From contig CM041465.1 of the NCBI GenBank assembly GCA_023213395.1, positions 109,871,741-109,935,740 of the forward strand: a stretch of 64,000 bases of DNA, in the 5' to 3' direction. Positions 22,361-32,206 of this stretch are shown here, one piece after another; positions within the stretch are counted from its first letter, which is position 1; the number at the start of each line of letters is the position of its first letter. The notes under the pieces are model-generated. The model saw only the letters and a program-made list of their open reading frames with translations. It was not told where the DNA came from and did no database searches. Made by a program: the position numbers and the translations under genes. Origin of the DNA: Cycas panzhihuaensis. Lineage: Eukaryota; Cycadophyta.

Positions 22361-24100
22361 CGGCAAGAAAGAGCTTGGTGAAGGACGCCGCTCGCGCATG
22401 TAGGCACCGTGAAGGGTGGTGAGGTTATGGGTGACAATCGAGGGTCGATTCCCTTCATGTCGGCATAATCCCACGGAAAATGTCTCGAAACTCCGGAATG
22501 GAAGGGAGTATTCCCTTACCTCATCGGAAAGCATTCCGACCCAACCTTAATGACCTTGCCCGGCCAAGACTACGTCTGGGTTGCCCCATGCACATGGCGT
22601 TGCCCTCCTCGCAGAGAGGGCAAGATCAACAGGAGGAGGAGGAATAGGAGACGGATCGGATCGGCAAGCGTGGATCCGATCAGCGAGGATCTTCGGTGAC
22701 CAAGCCGGTGGTGACCGGAAGGCGTTAAGGCGCAAGGCCCCGCTAGATGCTCGAGCAGGGCTTCATCATCCTCGAAATAATCCACCCCATGGATGACCTT
22801 ACTTCGAGTAGGAGAAGCACCGGAGGGAGCGAGAGCAATGGGACCGTGATGACCATCAGGTTGCTCAGCTTCCTCACGGAATCAAGGAAAATGTAAAGGT
22901 GACCCTCAGAAGGAGCAAAGGGTAATTCCTCGAAACCATTACCTACGGGGGGTAACGAAAAAGGAGAAATGCCAATAGGCGGGTCAACACGAGCGATGAC
23001 GTGTGACATGCACGAAGGGCTAGCCTCACCAACGAGAGGGGTTCTAGACGGGGATCTAGAACACAGCGGTCTGACCTATTGGCGCGAAGGAAAGAGACGG
23101 GGTGAGGACAATCCTCGTCTTCGTCGAGCGACTCATCATCGCTGAACGAAGCGAGGTACCCGTAACTCCCAACGCCAATAGGGGCGAACCGCATGAGACT
23201 AGGAGGAGAAGACGCGGGGTCTTCCTCGGACGGATTAGGTATCCCAATAGAGCAAGCCGAGGCATGAGTGGATGAACCTTGGTTTGCTGAACTGGTAGAG
23301 CGAGTTTGTTTAGTAAAAGGGCGTTCGCGGGGGATCACTCTCATTCGTCCATCATGGACGAATTTAAGTTGTCCCCAAAGGGTCGAGCACACGGCTCCCA
23401 TTTGATCGAGCCATGGACGACCAAGAAGGAGGTTGTAGTCCACATCAACGTCAAGGACTACAACGTCGGCGAGAACAGTCTTACCCTCAAGGGTAAGCAA
23501 ACGCCGATGCATCCCGAGGGGTCTTCTCGCTACCGTCATACCCTTGGCATCGCCAGGGAACGGGTTCCAAGGCAGAAATACCAAGCTCTTGCATGACACG
23601 CAAGGGCATGGCATTGTAAGAACCGTTGTCGACAACAGTTCTTGAAGAGTACAAGCATATATCGATGGTGATGGTGAATGGGAAGTTCCACTGACGTTCC
23701 CTTTCACCGGCAGGGGGAAGATCCTTAGGATCAAAGGAAATAGCGGGTCCACCACCTTGGGCGACACCCAAAGCATGGACAGGTACGTCACTTGATCCTA
23801 AAGCTTCCAGGAGGAGGGCCCATTGCTTGGGACAACTCCTCAGAACGTCCATCAAGGACATTCCTGTAGTGACCGTATGGAGCTTGTCCACGACCGAGAA
23901 AGGCTTACCCTTCCCAATAGGTTGGGTAAGTGTCCTTCGGAAGTCATAACGACTCGGGCGTACAGGAATAGCCTTGGGAAAAAGAGGGACTTCCGGAGGA
24001 AGGGTCTCTGGAAGAGGGTCGGAAGGAGCGGGAGGACAAAAAGCTCCATTGCCGCCTTACGGCTTGAGATCACGTAAGGGCAAAAGTGGGAGTTGCTTCA
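22361..24100 (-). pseudogene. Tat protease and pre-RT linker of T2
   Basis: The aspartic protease would mature Gag. The active-site block reads VVDNGSYNAMPLRVMQELGI. Its Asp is at 23628-23630, and D-N-G-S is the form usual in Tat elements. A second block in another frame (22943-23791) gives LADVVVLDVDVDYNLLLGRP, the hydrophobic-hydrophobic-G end of the protease fold. It is followed by a long acidic linker (SDDESLDEDED) that aligns with T3 61900-62850. At least two frame changes separate these blocks, and they fall at CG/CAG-rich spots where the T2 and T3 copies also differ. The linker stops just before the RT start and is joined to the integrase C-terminus. Confidence 0.75.
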
Positions 24101-26376
24101 AATCTGGATCACCTTCTTCCCACATCACGGGTCGTGAAGGCGACGGGTGCGACGGCCAGAGAGCGAGAAGAGGAAGAAGAATTCCTAGCGTCCTTCCCTT
24201 TATCGCGGAAGGGCGGGATCCGATGATCTTCCTGCCACGGTTGTTCTTGGTTTGGGTTTTGCGATCACGTTCCGTGCTAGGAACGGATCCTTATGAACTG
24301 GTTGATCCAAGTTAGGCCTTGAGGCCCGTTTGGGAGAAGAATCACATCGAGGGGCATCCTCTGGATGCTGGGCCCTACAACGCGAATTGTCGTGGAAGCA
24401 ATCCCCATGAATGGAGCACCACTTCTTCTCAAGCGGGGTCGACCTCCTCGCCGAGAGGACCGGGCGTTCCATTCTGGGAAGAGGAGCTGGGTAGTTTATT
24501 GGACTTGCTTGTTTGGCGAGGAGATGAAGGAGCACAAGCTTGAGCTCCTTCATCGACGCTCAAATGAGCGTATAATTGATGTGAGAGGGTCTAAAGTCCT
24601 CTCGGTAGGATGAGAGGAAGACCGCGTCGGCTGGGAAGGTTTGGTATCTTTAGTAGGGGGTGGTGCCTCACGGCGCTGTGAGGGCTTAAGAGGTTTCTTG
24701 AGACCCGCTTGGATCTCAATAGCCTCCAACGCCAAGCACTTGGCGATCGCAGAATCGCATGTGGTTGCCCCCATCTTGAGGACTTCCACGTGGACTTCGG
24801 GACGAAGCACATTGACGAACAGGTCTCGCTTCAGCTCCTCGGGCAATGTTGCCTTAGTGGAGTGAAGCAAGTCGTGGAATCGCCGCACAAAGTCACGATT
24901 CATCTCATCGTGACCTTGTTTGAGTGAAAGAAGAGACTTCATTCCGCTCTCGAATGGACGAGCTACATCAAAATAGTTGATGAACTCATCCACCAATTCT
25001 TTGGAATGAATGGATCGAATGGGCGTGAGACCAGATAACCATTTGAGGGCGTCACCCTGCAAGGATCTAGGAAATAGTTTCATCAAAATATGGTCGTAAG
25101 CCCGAATCGATGCATGCCATAGAAAACTACGGACATGCTCATGGGTTCTTGCGACGAAGTCCAATAGAATCTAGGTACTTCAGGGGGATGAGGCGGCAAG
25201 TTGGTTCGCAACACCTCATCCGAAAGAGGGGTTGACCTAAAGTCCATGAAGGCGCGCCTTGCTCGAATCAGAGGATCAACGAATGTCGGTAGGTAACGCA
25301 CAAGGAGCGGGTGGGGTGGAACACCCATCCCTCCTGAGGAAGCCACTTTGAAAAGAGGCGTGGGGGTAGGTGCCTAGGAAGGGAGTCGGGTTCCTTTGCG
25401 AAGGCACAACGGATGGGATTGCACTGGAAGAAGGGCAAGACGGATGTGGAACCGGGTTTTGCCCATATGGGCCCCCATATGGGTGTAGCGGATCCACCCC
25501 ATAAACGGGAAGACGGCTTCCTCTACCCTGCCCCAAGGTTGAGAGGTATATCCTGGGGGAACGTAGAAGGAAGCACCAACATGCTGGGCTGGAGGATGCG
25601 TGGGAGTGGATCCCACATGACTAGTGGTTGGAAAGCTAGTAGGGCCAATAGGCCTACTAGGGATGGTATGCGCCACATTAGGAGATGGCACATTGGTTTG
25701 ATTAGGAGCGGGTATGCTAACCCTCAGTTGAGGGAAAGACACCACGAGAAGATCCTAAGGCATTAGGACCTTGATGAGAGACGGAAGGTGCCACGCACGC
25801 CCCCACTGCAGGGAATGAGTGGGTCGTACGTGTAGGCACGAAAGGATTTGTGGTCATAGGAAGGGTGGATGAGGATGATGCATGAGGTGGGGGAGCGGAA
25901 GAGGAAGAGGCCCCTCCACGAAGAACATCCTCAAACCACCTAGAACGCGGTTGCAAGCGTGTTGCGCGGCAACACTCATTGAAAGCCTCAACTACGTCAA
26001 CAGGAGGAGTCCCAACACACTCGTAAGAGGTGATCGGAACCTCAAACAAGGTAGGATCCTCGGAACGTTCCTCATGAGAATCGCCAACTACGTGGCAACC
26101 CTCAAGAGGAACGGGTCCTTCCACGATGTGGGTAGAAGGACGAGCATCGAAAGAAAGGTGTTGGTCATTTGGATAAAAAAGGGGGTCGTCACCCTCTTGG
26201 GTGGACCCGGGAATAACAGGAGGAAAGGCATGGGTTTCCATGGCTGAAGTATAGTAGGTCCAATCGGAAGAGTATCCCTCCATAGTCGGATCGGAATCCG
26301 ACGAGGCAAGAAGGTGATACTCATGGTCCTCTAACAAAGGAGGTAGACCGCGCAAACGACGAGAGAAACGCCGCAT
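24101..26376 (-). pseudogene. Tat gag of T2
   Basis: Gag would form the particle and bind RNA. The start is set at ATG 26376 (MRRFSRRLRGLPPLL), 168 bases after the 5' LTR. In order: a 219-residue N-terminal part rich in Ser/Pro (26376-25717), a Pro/Gly/Tyr-rich middle with PPGYTSQPWG near 25550, then the capsid core (25164-24550) with LQGDALKWLSGLTPI, INYFDVARPFESGMKSLL and RRFHDLLHSTKATLPEEL. A zinc finger of form CX2HX4HX4C follows at 24377-24418 (WCSIHGDCFHDNSRC). Four open stretches in different frames cover it, so three or more frame shifts are present. Because homologous stretches are long and clean, some breaks may be consensus errors. Confidence 0.8.
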
Positions 26377-26517
26377 GCAAAGTCAACCGACAATGTTAGG
26401 AAAGGAGAAAAAGCGGTAAAACACACGCGTTGGGGGGTGCCCAACGTGGAAATCAAGATAAGTATGAAAAGGATCATACAAGAGTAGCGAAACCAACCGA
26501 AGAGAGCGAAACTAGCT

Positions 26518-26544
26518 CCCTTCTTGGGCCCCCAGATGGTCGCT
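26518..26544 (-). promoter_or_regulatory. Candidate primer-binding region of T2
   Basis: Directly after the 5' LTR on the minus strand the sequence reads AGCGACCATCTGGGGGCCCA. T3 has a related sequence after its LTR (GGTGACCATACTGGGGACC at 58699-58717). A primer site beginning TGGGGGCCC is plausible, but I cannot assign the tRNA. Confidence 0.4.
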
Positions 26545-29074
26545 TGGACGCTACCGCTACGGATAACTACCTAACTGATAGGCGTGGGAGGAGTAAGTGA
26601 TGAAATGATAGAAAGTGGAACCTAAAAGGCAGGTAACTACCACGCAGAGCGCCCCGTGCGCCGGAGCGCGAGTTCAGGATCTGCAATGGAGTATGGCTAC
26701 CACTGGGCAACCCTTCCCCACCTCGATCAAGGGGCAAAGGTACGTAGGATGAACCTGAGTTGACCCGGGAATAGGACCCTCCCACCCTTGGGTGGCCAGA
26801 AGGGGGAAAGAGAAGGCCTACTGGAGACAGGCCAAGAGTAATCCTACGCAACTCGTGGGATGCACGAGCGATGCGGGAAGCAAGGCGCTCGTGCGGTTAA
26901 GGAAAAGGAAGGAAAGGTAAGGACAAAGAAAACTCTTACAATGTTTCCTACGGATAATAGGGGGTGCATGCAACAAAGCAAACAAATAAAGCGCTTCCCT
27001 TTTAATCTTTCAATGTTCTAATTACTAAGAAAAGAATAAAAGGAAGAAACAGTGGTAGCGAAGAGGAAAGGAAGCGTGCACCGGGCCAAGGCGCGGCGAG
27101 ATGACGTAGCCTCCACCAGAGCACCCAACCACTCCATGCGACGTACGGATCACGGGATGCAAGTGACAAAGGGGGTTCCTTACCTCCCTAAAAGTAAATG
27201 CAATACCAAAGGAAGGAAAGGACCGCTAACTAGTAAATGAGATAGCATAAAACATGATACACGCAACGAGCACTTACCGGTAGAGAGGCCAACGGCAACG
27301 CGTCTCCGTCGCCTCGAGTACCTGTAAGCAACAAGGGTCTCCCTCTTCCCGAAGGAAGAGCACTAACATGCAACACAAAGATCTAACAATATATGCCTAG
27401 CAACATAAACAAGAGTCTAAATATACATGCATTAGTGTTAGTCCAATAAGGAAAATACCAAAGGAAAGTGATCCAAATGAAAGGAAACAACAAGGCAAGC
27501 CTCGGAGTGGCCTATTTCCCGCAAAAGGTGCCCCAACCTCCCCCCAGGAGCCACAAGGCAGCGAGGAGAAAGTCAAGAACCAAGGCTGGAAAAATGGTTG
27601 AAAAAGGGGCAAGAGAGACCCAAAGATACCCACGGGGGACCGGGATGCTACGGGGAGCAAACCGGGTGACCGTGGAGCAAGGGTGAAGCAAGAACCCGTA
27701 GTTGGGGCCTATGGGTGGCACCCAAACCTAAATAAAGGGTCCCAAATCAGCGCTGCAACTTGTGACAGTACCGGGTTCAAGCGACAAAGGGAGCCTTCAA
27801 ACCCTTATTTACAAGCCAAGAGAAGCACGAGACGAGAGGGAGGTTTTGGGGGGCTAAGAGCCGCCTAGGGAGCGTGGAAGGTGGTACGGAATCCACCCAG
27901 CTCCTCTCCAAAACCTATGCAACCCCTCAACGCCACTGCCTTGGACAAAGAAACGTAGGCAAGAAGCACAGGGAGAGTGGTATTACAGTCCTCCAAAGGG
28001 AGGAAAACCAACTCTCACGGAACAAGTAGGAACAAATAAGCTGAAGCACAAATATCACAAAAAAACAAATGCAAAATGAAGGATACAGGAAGGGAGGCAA
28101 GGGATTTGCCTCGGCTAAAGGATGTCAAGAAGGGCCGGAAAAATAGCCCAGATCTGGAGTGGAGCAGGCTTGAGGCCTCGCTACGAGGCGTGACGGGAAA
28201 CACCTGCAAACGGGAACTCGTGATCGCACGAGTAGAAACCATTGGAAACCGCTCAAAGGAGCCTCCAAGGCGTTTGAGGGGCTGAGAGAATGTCTCAGCC
28301 AAGCCAAAGGAGAGTTTGGCGTCAGATGAACAAAAGGTGTCCAACAAAGAACAAACAGCAGAGAAGAGCAGAGTAGGAGAGTGTTTTTCTTGAGAGCAAC
28401 TTCAAAAGTGAGCCAAAAAGATCTTTGAAAATGAGCCAAAAAGGGCTTAAGTACTCAAGCTAAACCCTAAAGCGTGCGATTAGGGTGCAGCTGGAAGAGA
28501 AATAAAGCACGAGCCACGTGGCAGTTTCGCAATAAATGCGAAATTGCCACGGCGGATTTTAAAAAATAATCTGAGACAGTCGTACCGCCGGAATACCGCG
28601 AAAAATCTGGCGGTACGCGCCTAGGGCTGAAAATAGGGCCCACCAACCAGTCCAGGTTGGGGGCAGACGACCGAAAAGGCTGACATAATGCTAAAACACC
28701 CACCTAGGAGCAAACAAGCCAACAAAACGGGTCCAAAGGAGCAAAAATAGGGCTCAAGTGGGGTGGCAAGTTGACCAAACGATGATGAGTCATCACACAA
28801 GTGAGGTGGCATAAACCTAGTGGATCCTGGAGCGAGGAGGGCAGATGCGGGAAGTAATACGGTCACCAGGGTGCCACACTCGCTGGGAGTGTGCCCCTGC
28901 TATAGTCGTCATAGGCTAAAATAAGTGTGGACGACTACAAGGCCGCCCGCAAAGTCATACACATGCAGATACGTAAGCAAACATCCAGTAAAAGAAAGCG
29001 ATGATAATGCAAGAGACATACCTACACTTACCTGAGTCGGTGATTCCGTATCCATTCCCGGAAGCCGGGAAACA
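26545..29074 (-). repeat. 5' LTR of T2 (right copy)
   Basis: This 2530-bp LTR matches 16731-19279. It begins TGGACGCTACCGCTACGG and ends AGCCGGGAAACA. A perfect inverted repeat TTCCCGG-AAG-CCGGGAA lies at 29055-29071, just inside the end (one mismatch in the left copy), and the donor-like word at 29026-29034. Confidence 0.93.
28513..28550. promoter_or_regulatory. G-box palindrome and 14-bp hairpin in the T2 LTR (right copy)
   Basis: Same arrangement as at 18696-18733: GCCACGTGGC at 28513-28522, overlapping inverted-repeat arms at 28518-28531 and 28537-28550 around loop ATAAA. Confidence 0.55.
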
Positions 29075-29079
29075 GTAAC
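29075..29079. repeat. Target site duplication, right copy (GTAAC), of T2
   Basis: Exact copy of 16726-16730. T1 sequence resumes after it (ATGCATTAAATATATC). Confidence 0.85.
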
Positions 29080-29449
29080 ATGCATTAAATATATCAGTAT
29101 CATCAACCAAGGGCAATAGTAAGTGTCGTGGAAGAACACATGGACAGGAAGATGAGTGGGATGGCATATGGGTCATCTGTGCATCGCCTTAATGTTTAAT
29201 GAGAGAGGGCAAGTAAGGGGGATGCCCCCATCATACATACACAAGATGAATAATGGTGATAGTCATGAGCATGATCAACCAAATGCTATGAATGAATGTT
29301 ATATACATATAAAAGTTAGAATGATGGGGACTTCATACCAAGGGTGGTATGAAGGATAGAGCAAAGAGAACAAACCTGATGGTCACCATAGTTTACCCTC
29401 ATTAGTGGCCAACTTTTAGAGGTGCAAACCAATTGTAAGATGGAGGATA
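29080..29449 (-). other. T1 3' untranslated interior (continuation)
   Basis: Homologous to T2 19360-19640 (GTTTACCCTCATTAGT against GTTTTACCTCATTAGT). No coding signal. Confidence 0.6.
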
Positions 29450-29916
29450 GGATGAACCCAGAATTAGGGCACTTGGGTAAATTGATAGGTTCATCAAGGG
29501 GAATCATCGAGAAGAGGGAGATGATACTTGAGGATGCAACAAACAAGGTCGTCTACCTGAACATTTTGGTCTTAGGGAATGTGATAGATGTTTATAGAAG
29601 AGAAATAGGACATGAGGGACCTAGCTATCAAAGTGAGGGCTCTCAATCATGGGTAATGTACCTGGTAGACTTGGGTAAGATGTGGCACGATGATCTAAGA
29701 GTCACAGAGGAGGAGGATGGGACTATGGTGGAAATGGAGTGCATCAGTAAGGGCTTCAATAACTACTATGTATTCAACTTCGTTATTGGAAGCTATAGGA
29801 AGGGAGACTCTAGAATTTAGGTAGTCATATCTAAAGGGGTCATGGAGGATCCACATGGCGACGAAAGGGCCTAGATTACCATGACTTCGTCCATCAGTAA
29901 AGATAAACAATGCCAT
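29450..29916 (-). pseudogene. 3'-terminal RNase H (RVT_3/archaeal type) of T1
   Basis: The minus-strand translation from 29916 reads LFIFTDGRSHGNLGPFVAMW, then SNNEVEY and LLLCDS. These are the three RNase H blocks with Asp (TDG), Glu (in NNEVEY) and Asp (CDS) all present. The C-terminal part continues in another frame to about 29450. It is homologous in sequence and position to the T2 RNase H at 19690-20095. Two insertions of different age thus share an RNase H next to the 3' LTR, separate from pol. Decay elsewhere in T1 makes activity unlikely. Confidence 0.72.
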
Positions 29917-31180
29917 GGTGAGAAGATGAGAATTTTCATCAAACGACAGAGGAAGAAAAATGATGATGGGGTCGATAAGTAAAGGGAAGGAACAAGGGGG
30001 TAGTAATAGGACTATGAAGTACTCGAAAGGCTATGAATAAGGATTATGGAGGATAGGAGAGTCTTGAAAAGAGGCTACTTGGGGACGAGGGGACTGACCT
30101 GATGGAAAGGAAGGGAATGGTGGCAGAAAGAGCCTCCTTAGGGCCCCAAAGGTTACAAAAAGAACCAAGGTAAGGTCCAAAATGAGGGATGCACTTCCTT
30201 CAAGAGCCCCAAAGGCTTGAACGGGTAGCGAAATTGGATCTAGAGCTGAAAAACAAGCCAAAGGAGTATAAACATGAGTATGTTTTGGAGAGGCATAAAA
30301 ATTAAGATAGAAGGGGTTTACGAGAGACTGAAGGGGTCATTATAAATATGCCAAAGAGGCTTGAAATAGAGGCCATGGAGGCAGAACAGGGGACATATCT
30401 AGAAGGCAAAAGTACCAAGGGTAAGGTGATGATCATAAAGGCCATCACAACAAAAAGAAAGGAGGAGGTGCCCATCGAGGCCTCTATGTATATAAGGAAG
30501 GAAAGCAAAAATGAGGTTCATTTTCATTGGGTCATGATTGATTTAGAGCCCTTCCTCTATACAGTAGAGCACTACTCAACTTTAGAGGCATGCAACTAGA
30601 TATTTAACCATTGGATCGAGGAGTAGAGACATTTGATATGACATAGGAAACAAGATGGCAATGGCCAAGCCAAATCTAGTGACTGGATCACCCCCTACCC
30701 TGTCCATTTTGTCACTTGAAGTTAATAGTTTCTAAGTTTTTTTTGAGGTAGTTTTGACCCCTTAAGGGTGGCTTGGGATCCTCTAGAGCCTGATTGGGGC
30801 CTAGAGAGGGGGAGGACTAGGGCATTAAGTAGCCCTAGTCCTAGTGGGCCTAGCCTTGGCCTACTTAGATAAAAATTTTGGGTTTCTTAGGCATTTCTCC
30901 CCCCCCTCCCATTTTATAGGAGATTACAGTGATCCCACATCAAATATCACAGTGCCATGGAGTTTGCCATGGGGCTACTAAGGGGATACAAAAATCTCAT
31001 AGGGGCCCATGTCAAACTCTATGGTATCATAGAGTTTAACGTGAGGCTAAGATGAATAAGAAAAAAGAGAAGAAAGAAGGCCTAAGGAGGTTCCAAGCTC
31101 AGCCTGAAAGGGTAGGAGGCAACTAGACATAGCATGGGGAGCATATGGATTGACTTTAGGTGGTTTTGTAGGTAGTTATC
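29917..31180. other. T1 region between RNase H and the antisense ORF
   Basis: The first 830 bases align with T2 20095-20860, then T2 has a deletion of about 1.2 kb. It contains the TATA-like site at 30489-30497 and no reading frame kept open in both T1 and T2, so a promoter/leader role for the plus-strand ORF is the best guess. Confidence 0.5.
30489..30497 (+). promoter_or_regulatory. TATA-like site upstream of the T1 antisense ORF
   Basis: TATATAAGG on the plus strand, homologous to 20597-20605 in T2. The antisense ORF ATG follows about 690 bases downstream. Confidence 0.5.
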
Positions 31181-32206
31181 ATGGTGGACAACAGTGAGAA
31201 CATCGAGGTCGCAATGATTTGATTCATCAAGATGATGTCATAGGGTAACAGGTGGACACTCAGATGTTGTAGGCTACTAAAGATCATCAAGACACCATAG
31301 TACACATCAAATCAGCATCTCCTAGTGGACATAATCTTCTATTGGGACTGCAGGCGGCATGTCTTCTATCTTCCCCAAGTTGGGGACATCACTATTATGC
31401 TAGGAGACATCAGGAGGTTCTTAAGAGTACTAGTGGGAGTAGTGCTGTTATCGTTGGGCACATTGCCTAGCATAGATGCTGCTCACATGGAGGTAGCCAC
31501 ATATTTCATGGGCCAGGGCAAGGAAGACCAATGTTGAGTGTTAGTACAAACCATAGTGATGTCGAGGATTTCTCGGGTAAGGAAGCTTTTCACATTACGC
31601 ATTCTATTTTAGATTTCCTAGAGACAGAATTACAGGGATATACCAGGCAGGTGGATGGACACAATCATGAGATGCGAGGTTGGGGAGAGACTGGATTGGG
31701 CCACCTTGATAGTGATGAACATGATCACATAGTTGGATGCTATCAAGGTATCATTGAAAGGAGGTTTTTCATACTGCACTCTACTTCAGTGCTAGTTTTT
31801 TTTATCACTTTAGGGCAGTAGAACCACCAGGAAGGCCATACCCTATCTCATCACGAGTTCCTATGGTATACAGGTGGAAGACTTGATTTAGGGGACTAAG
31901 GACCATGTTCACTTCTGGAGATCAGTGGAGATGACATTGTTAGACCTCCTCACTCTAGCAGACTACATAGTAGATCTATAAAGAGGAGTGCATTAGGATA
32001 ACAATGATGAGGCATGAGGGTTAGGAGGTGGTCTTAGTGAGGGTGGAGATGATGATGGAGGTGATGGGGTAGGCCTATCAGGAGCTCAGATCTACATGGA
32101 GGGACAACCTCCCATACAGGTTGGAGAGGAGCCTTGATCAGTAGGGACACACACTGTGGCATTTACCCCATTGATCAGAACCAGGGATGTGTAGGCAGTG
32201 AAGTCG
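31181..32206 (+). pseudogene. Antisense extra ORF of T1 with plant-mobile-domain-like segment, cut by T3
   Basis: This plus-strand frame, opposite to gag-pol, starts at ATG 31181 (MVDNSENIEVAMI). After three in-frame stops it is open from 31325 to 31537. The segment FYWDCRRHVFYLPQVGDITI then MLGDIRRFL (31337-31423) resembles the core of the plant mobile domain (W-x4-H-x-F-x-L-P-x-G-E/D-x-T-x-x-L-x-D-V). A second open stretch follows at 31531-31821. The last part (32080-32206) aligns with the start of the T2 coiled-coil ORF (GQPPIQAGDEP region) and is cut off by the T3 LTR. Plant mobile domains occur in host silencing proteins and have been reported in transposons and extra ORFs of plant Ty3/gypsy elements. 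The assignment here is by eye. Confidence 0.5.

Larger units (their letters stand above)
16731..29074 (-). mobile_element. T2: young non-autonomous Tat-family retrotransposon, 12.3 kb
   Basis: Two near-identical LTRs of about 2.5 kb (16731-19279 and 26545-29074) with TG...CA ends flank a GC-rich minus-strand interior. The exact TSD GTAAC lies on both sides. From the minus-strand 5' end it contains gag, protease with a pre-RT linker, and then abruptly the integrase C-terminal GPF module. RT, the pol RNase H and the integrase core are missing. A plus-strand ORF and a separate minus-strand RNase H precede the 3' LTR. LTR similarity and retained CG dinucleotides mark it as recent. It would need RT and integrase from a full relative such as intact T3-type elements. 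Confidence 0.88.
13403..32206 (-). mobile_element. T1: old Tat-family element, split by T2 and T3
   Basis: Minus-strand element with its 3' LTR at 13403-16652 and the end of its interior at 16653-16730. T2 follows at 16731-29074, and the interior continues from 29075 to 32206, where T3 begins. Joining 16730 to 29080 restores homology with the uninterrupted T2 interior at 19280-19480, which proves the nesting. The remaining gag-pol and 5' LTR of T1 should lie beyond T3, outside the window. The T1 interior carries a 3'-terminal RNase H (minus) and an antisense ORF (plus). Confidence 0.85.

Noticed and set aside
26518-26544. Assignment of the Tat primer site to a specific tRNA
   Set aside because: The candidate TGGGGGCCC does not match the initiator-Met, Lys, Arg or Asp primer complements I know, and indel-type noise is present in this element.
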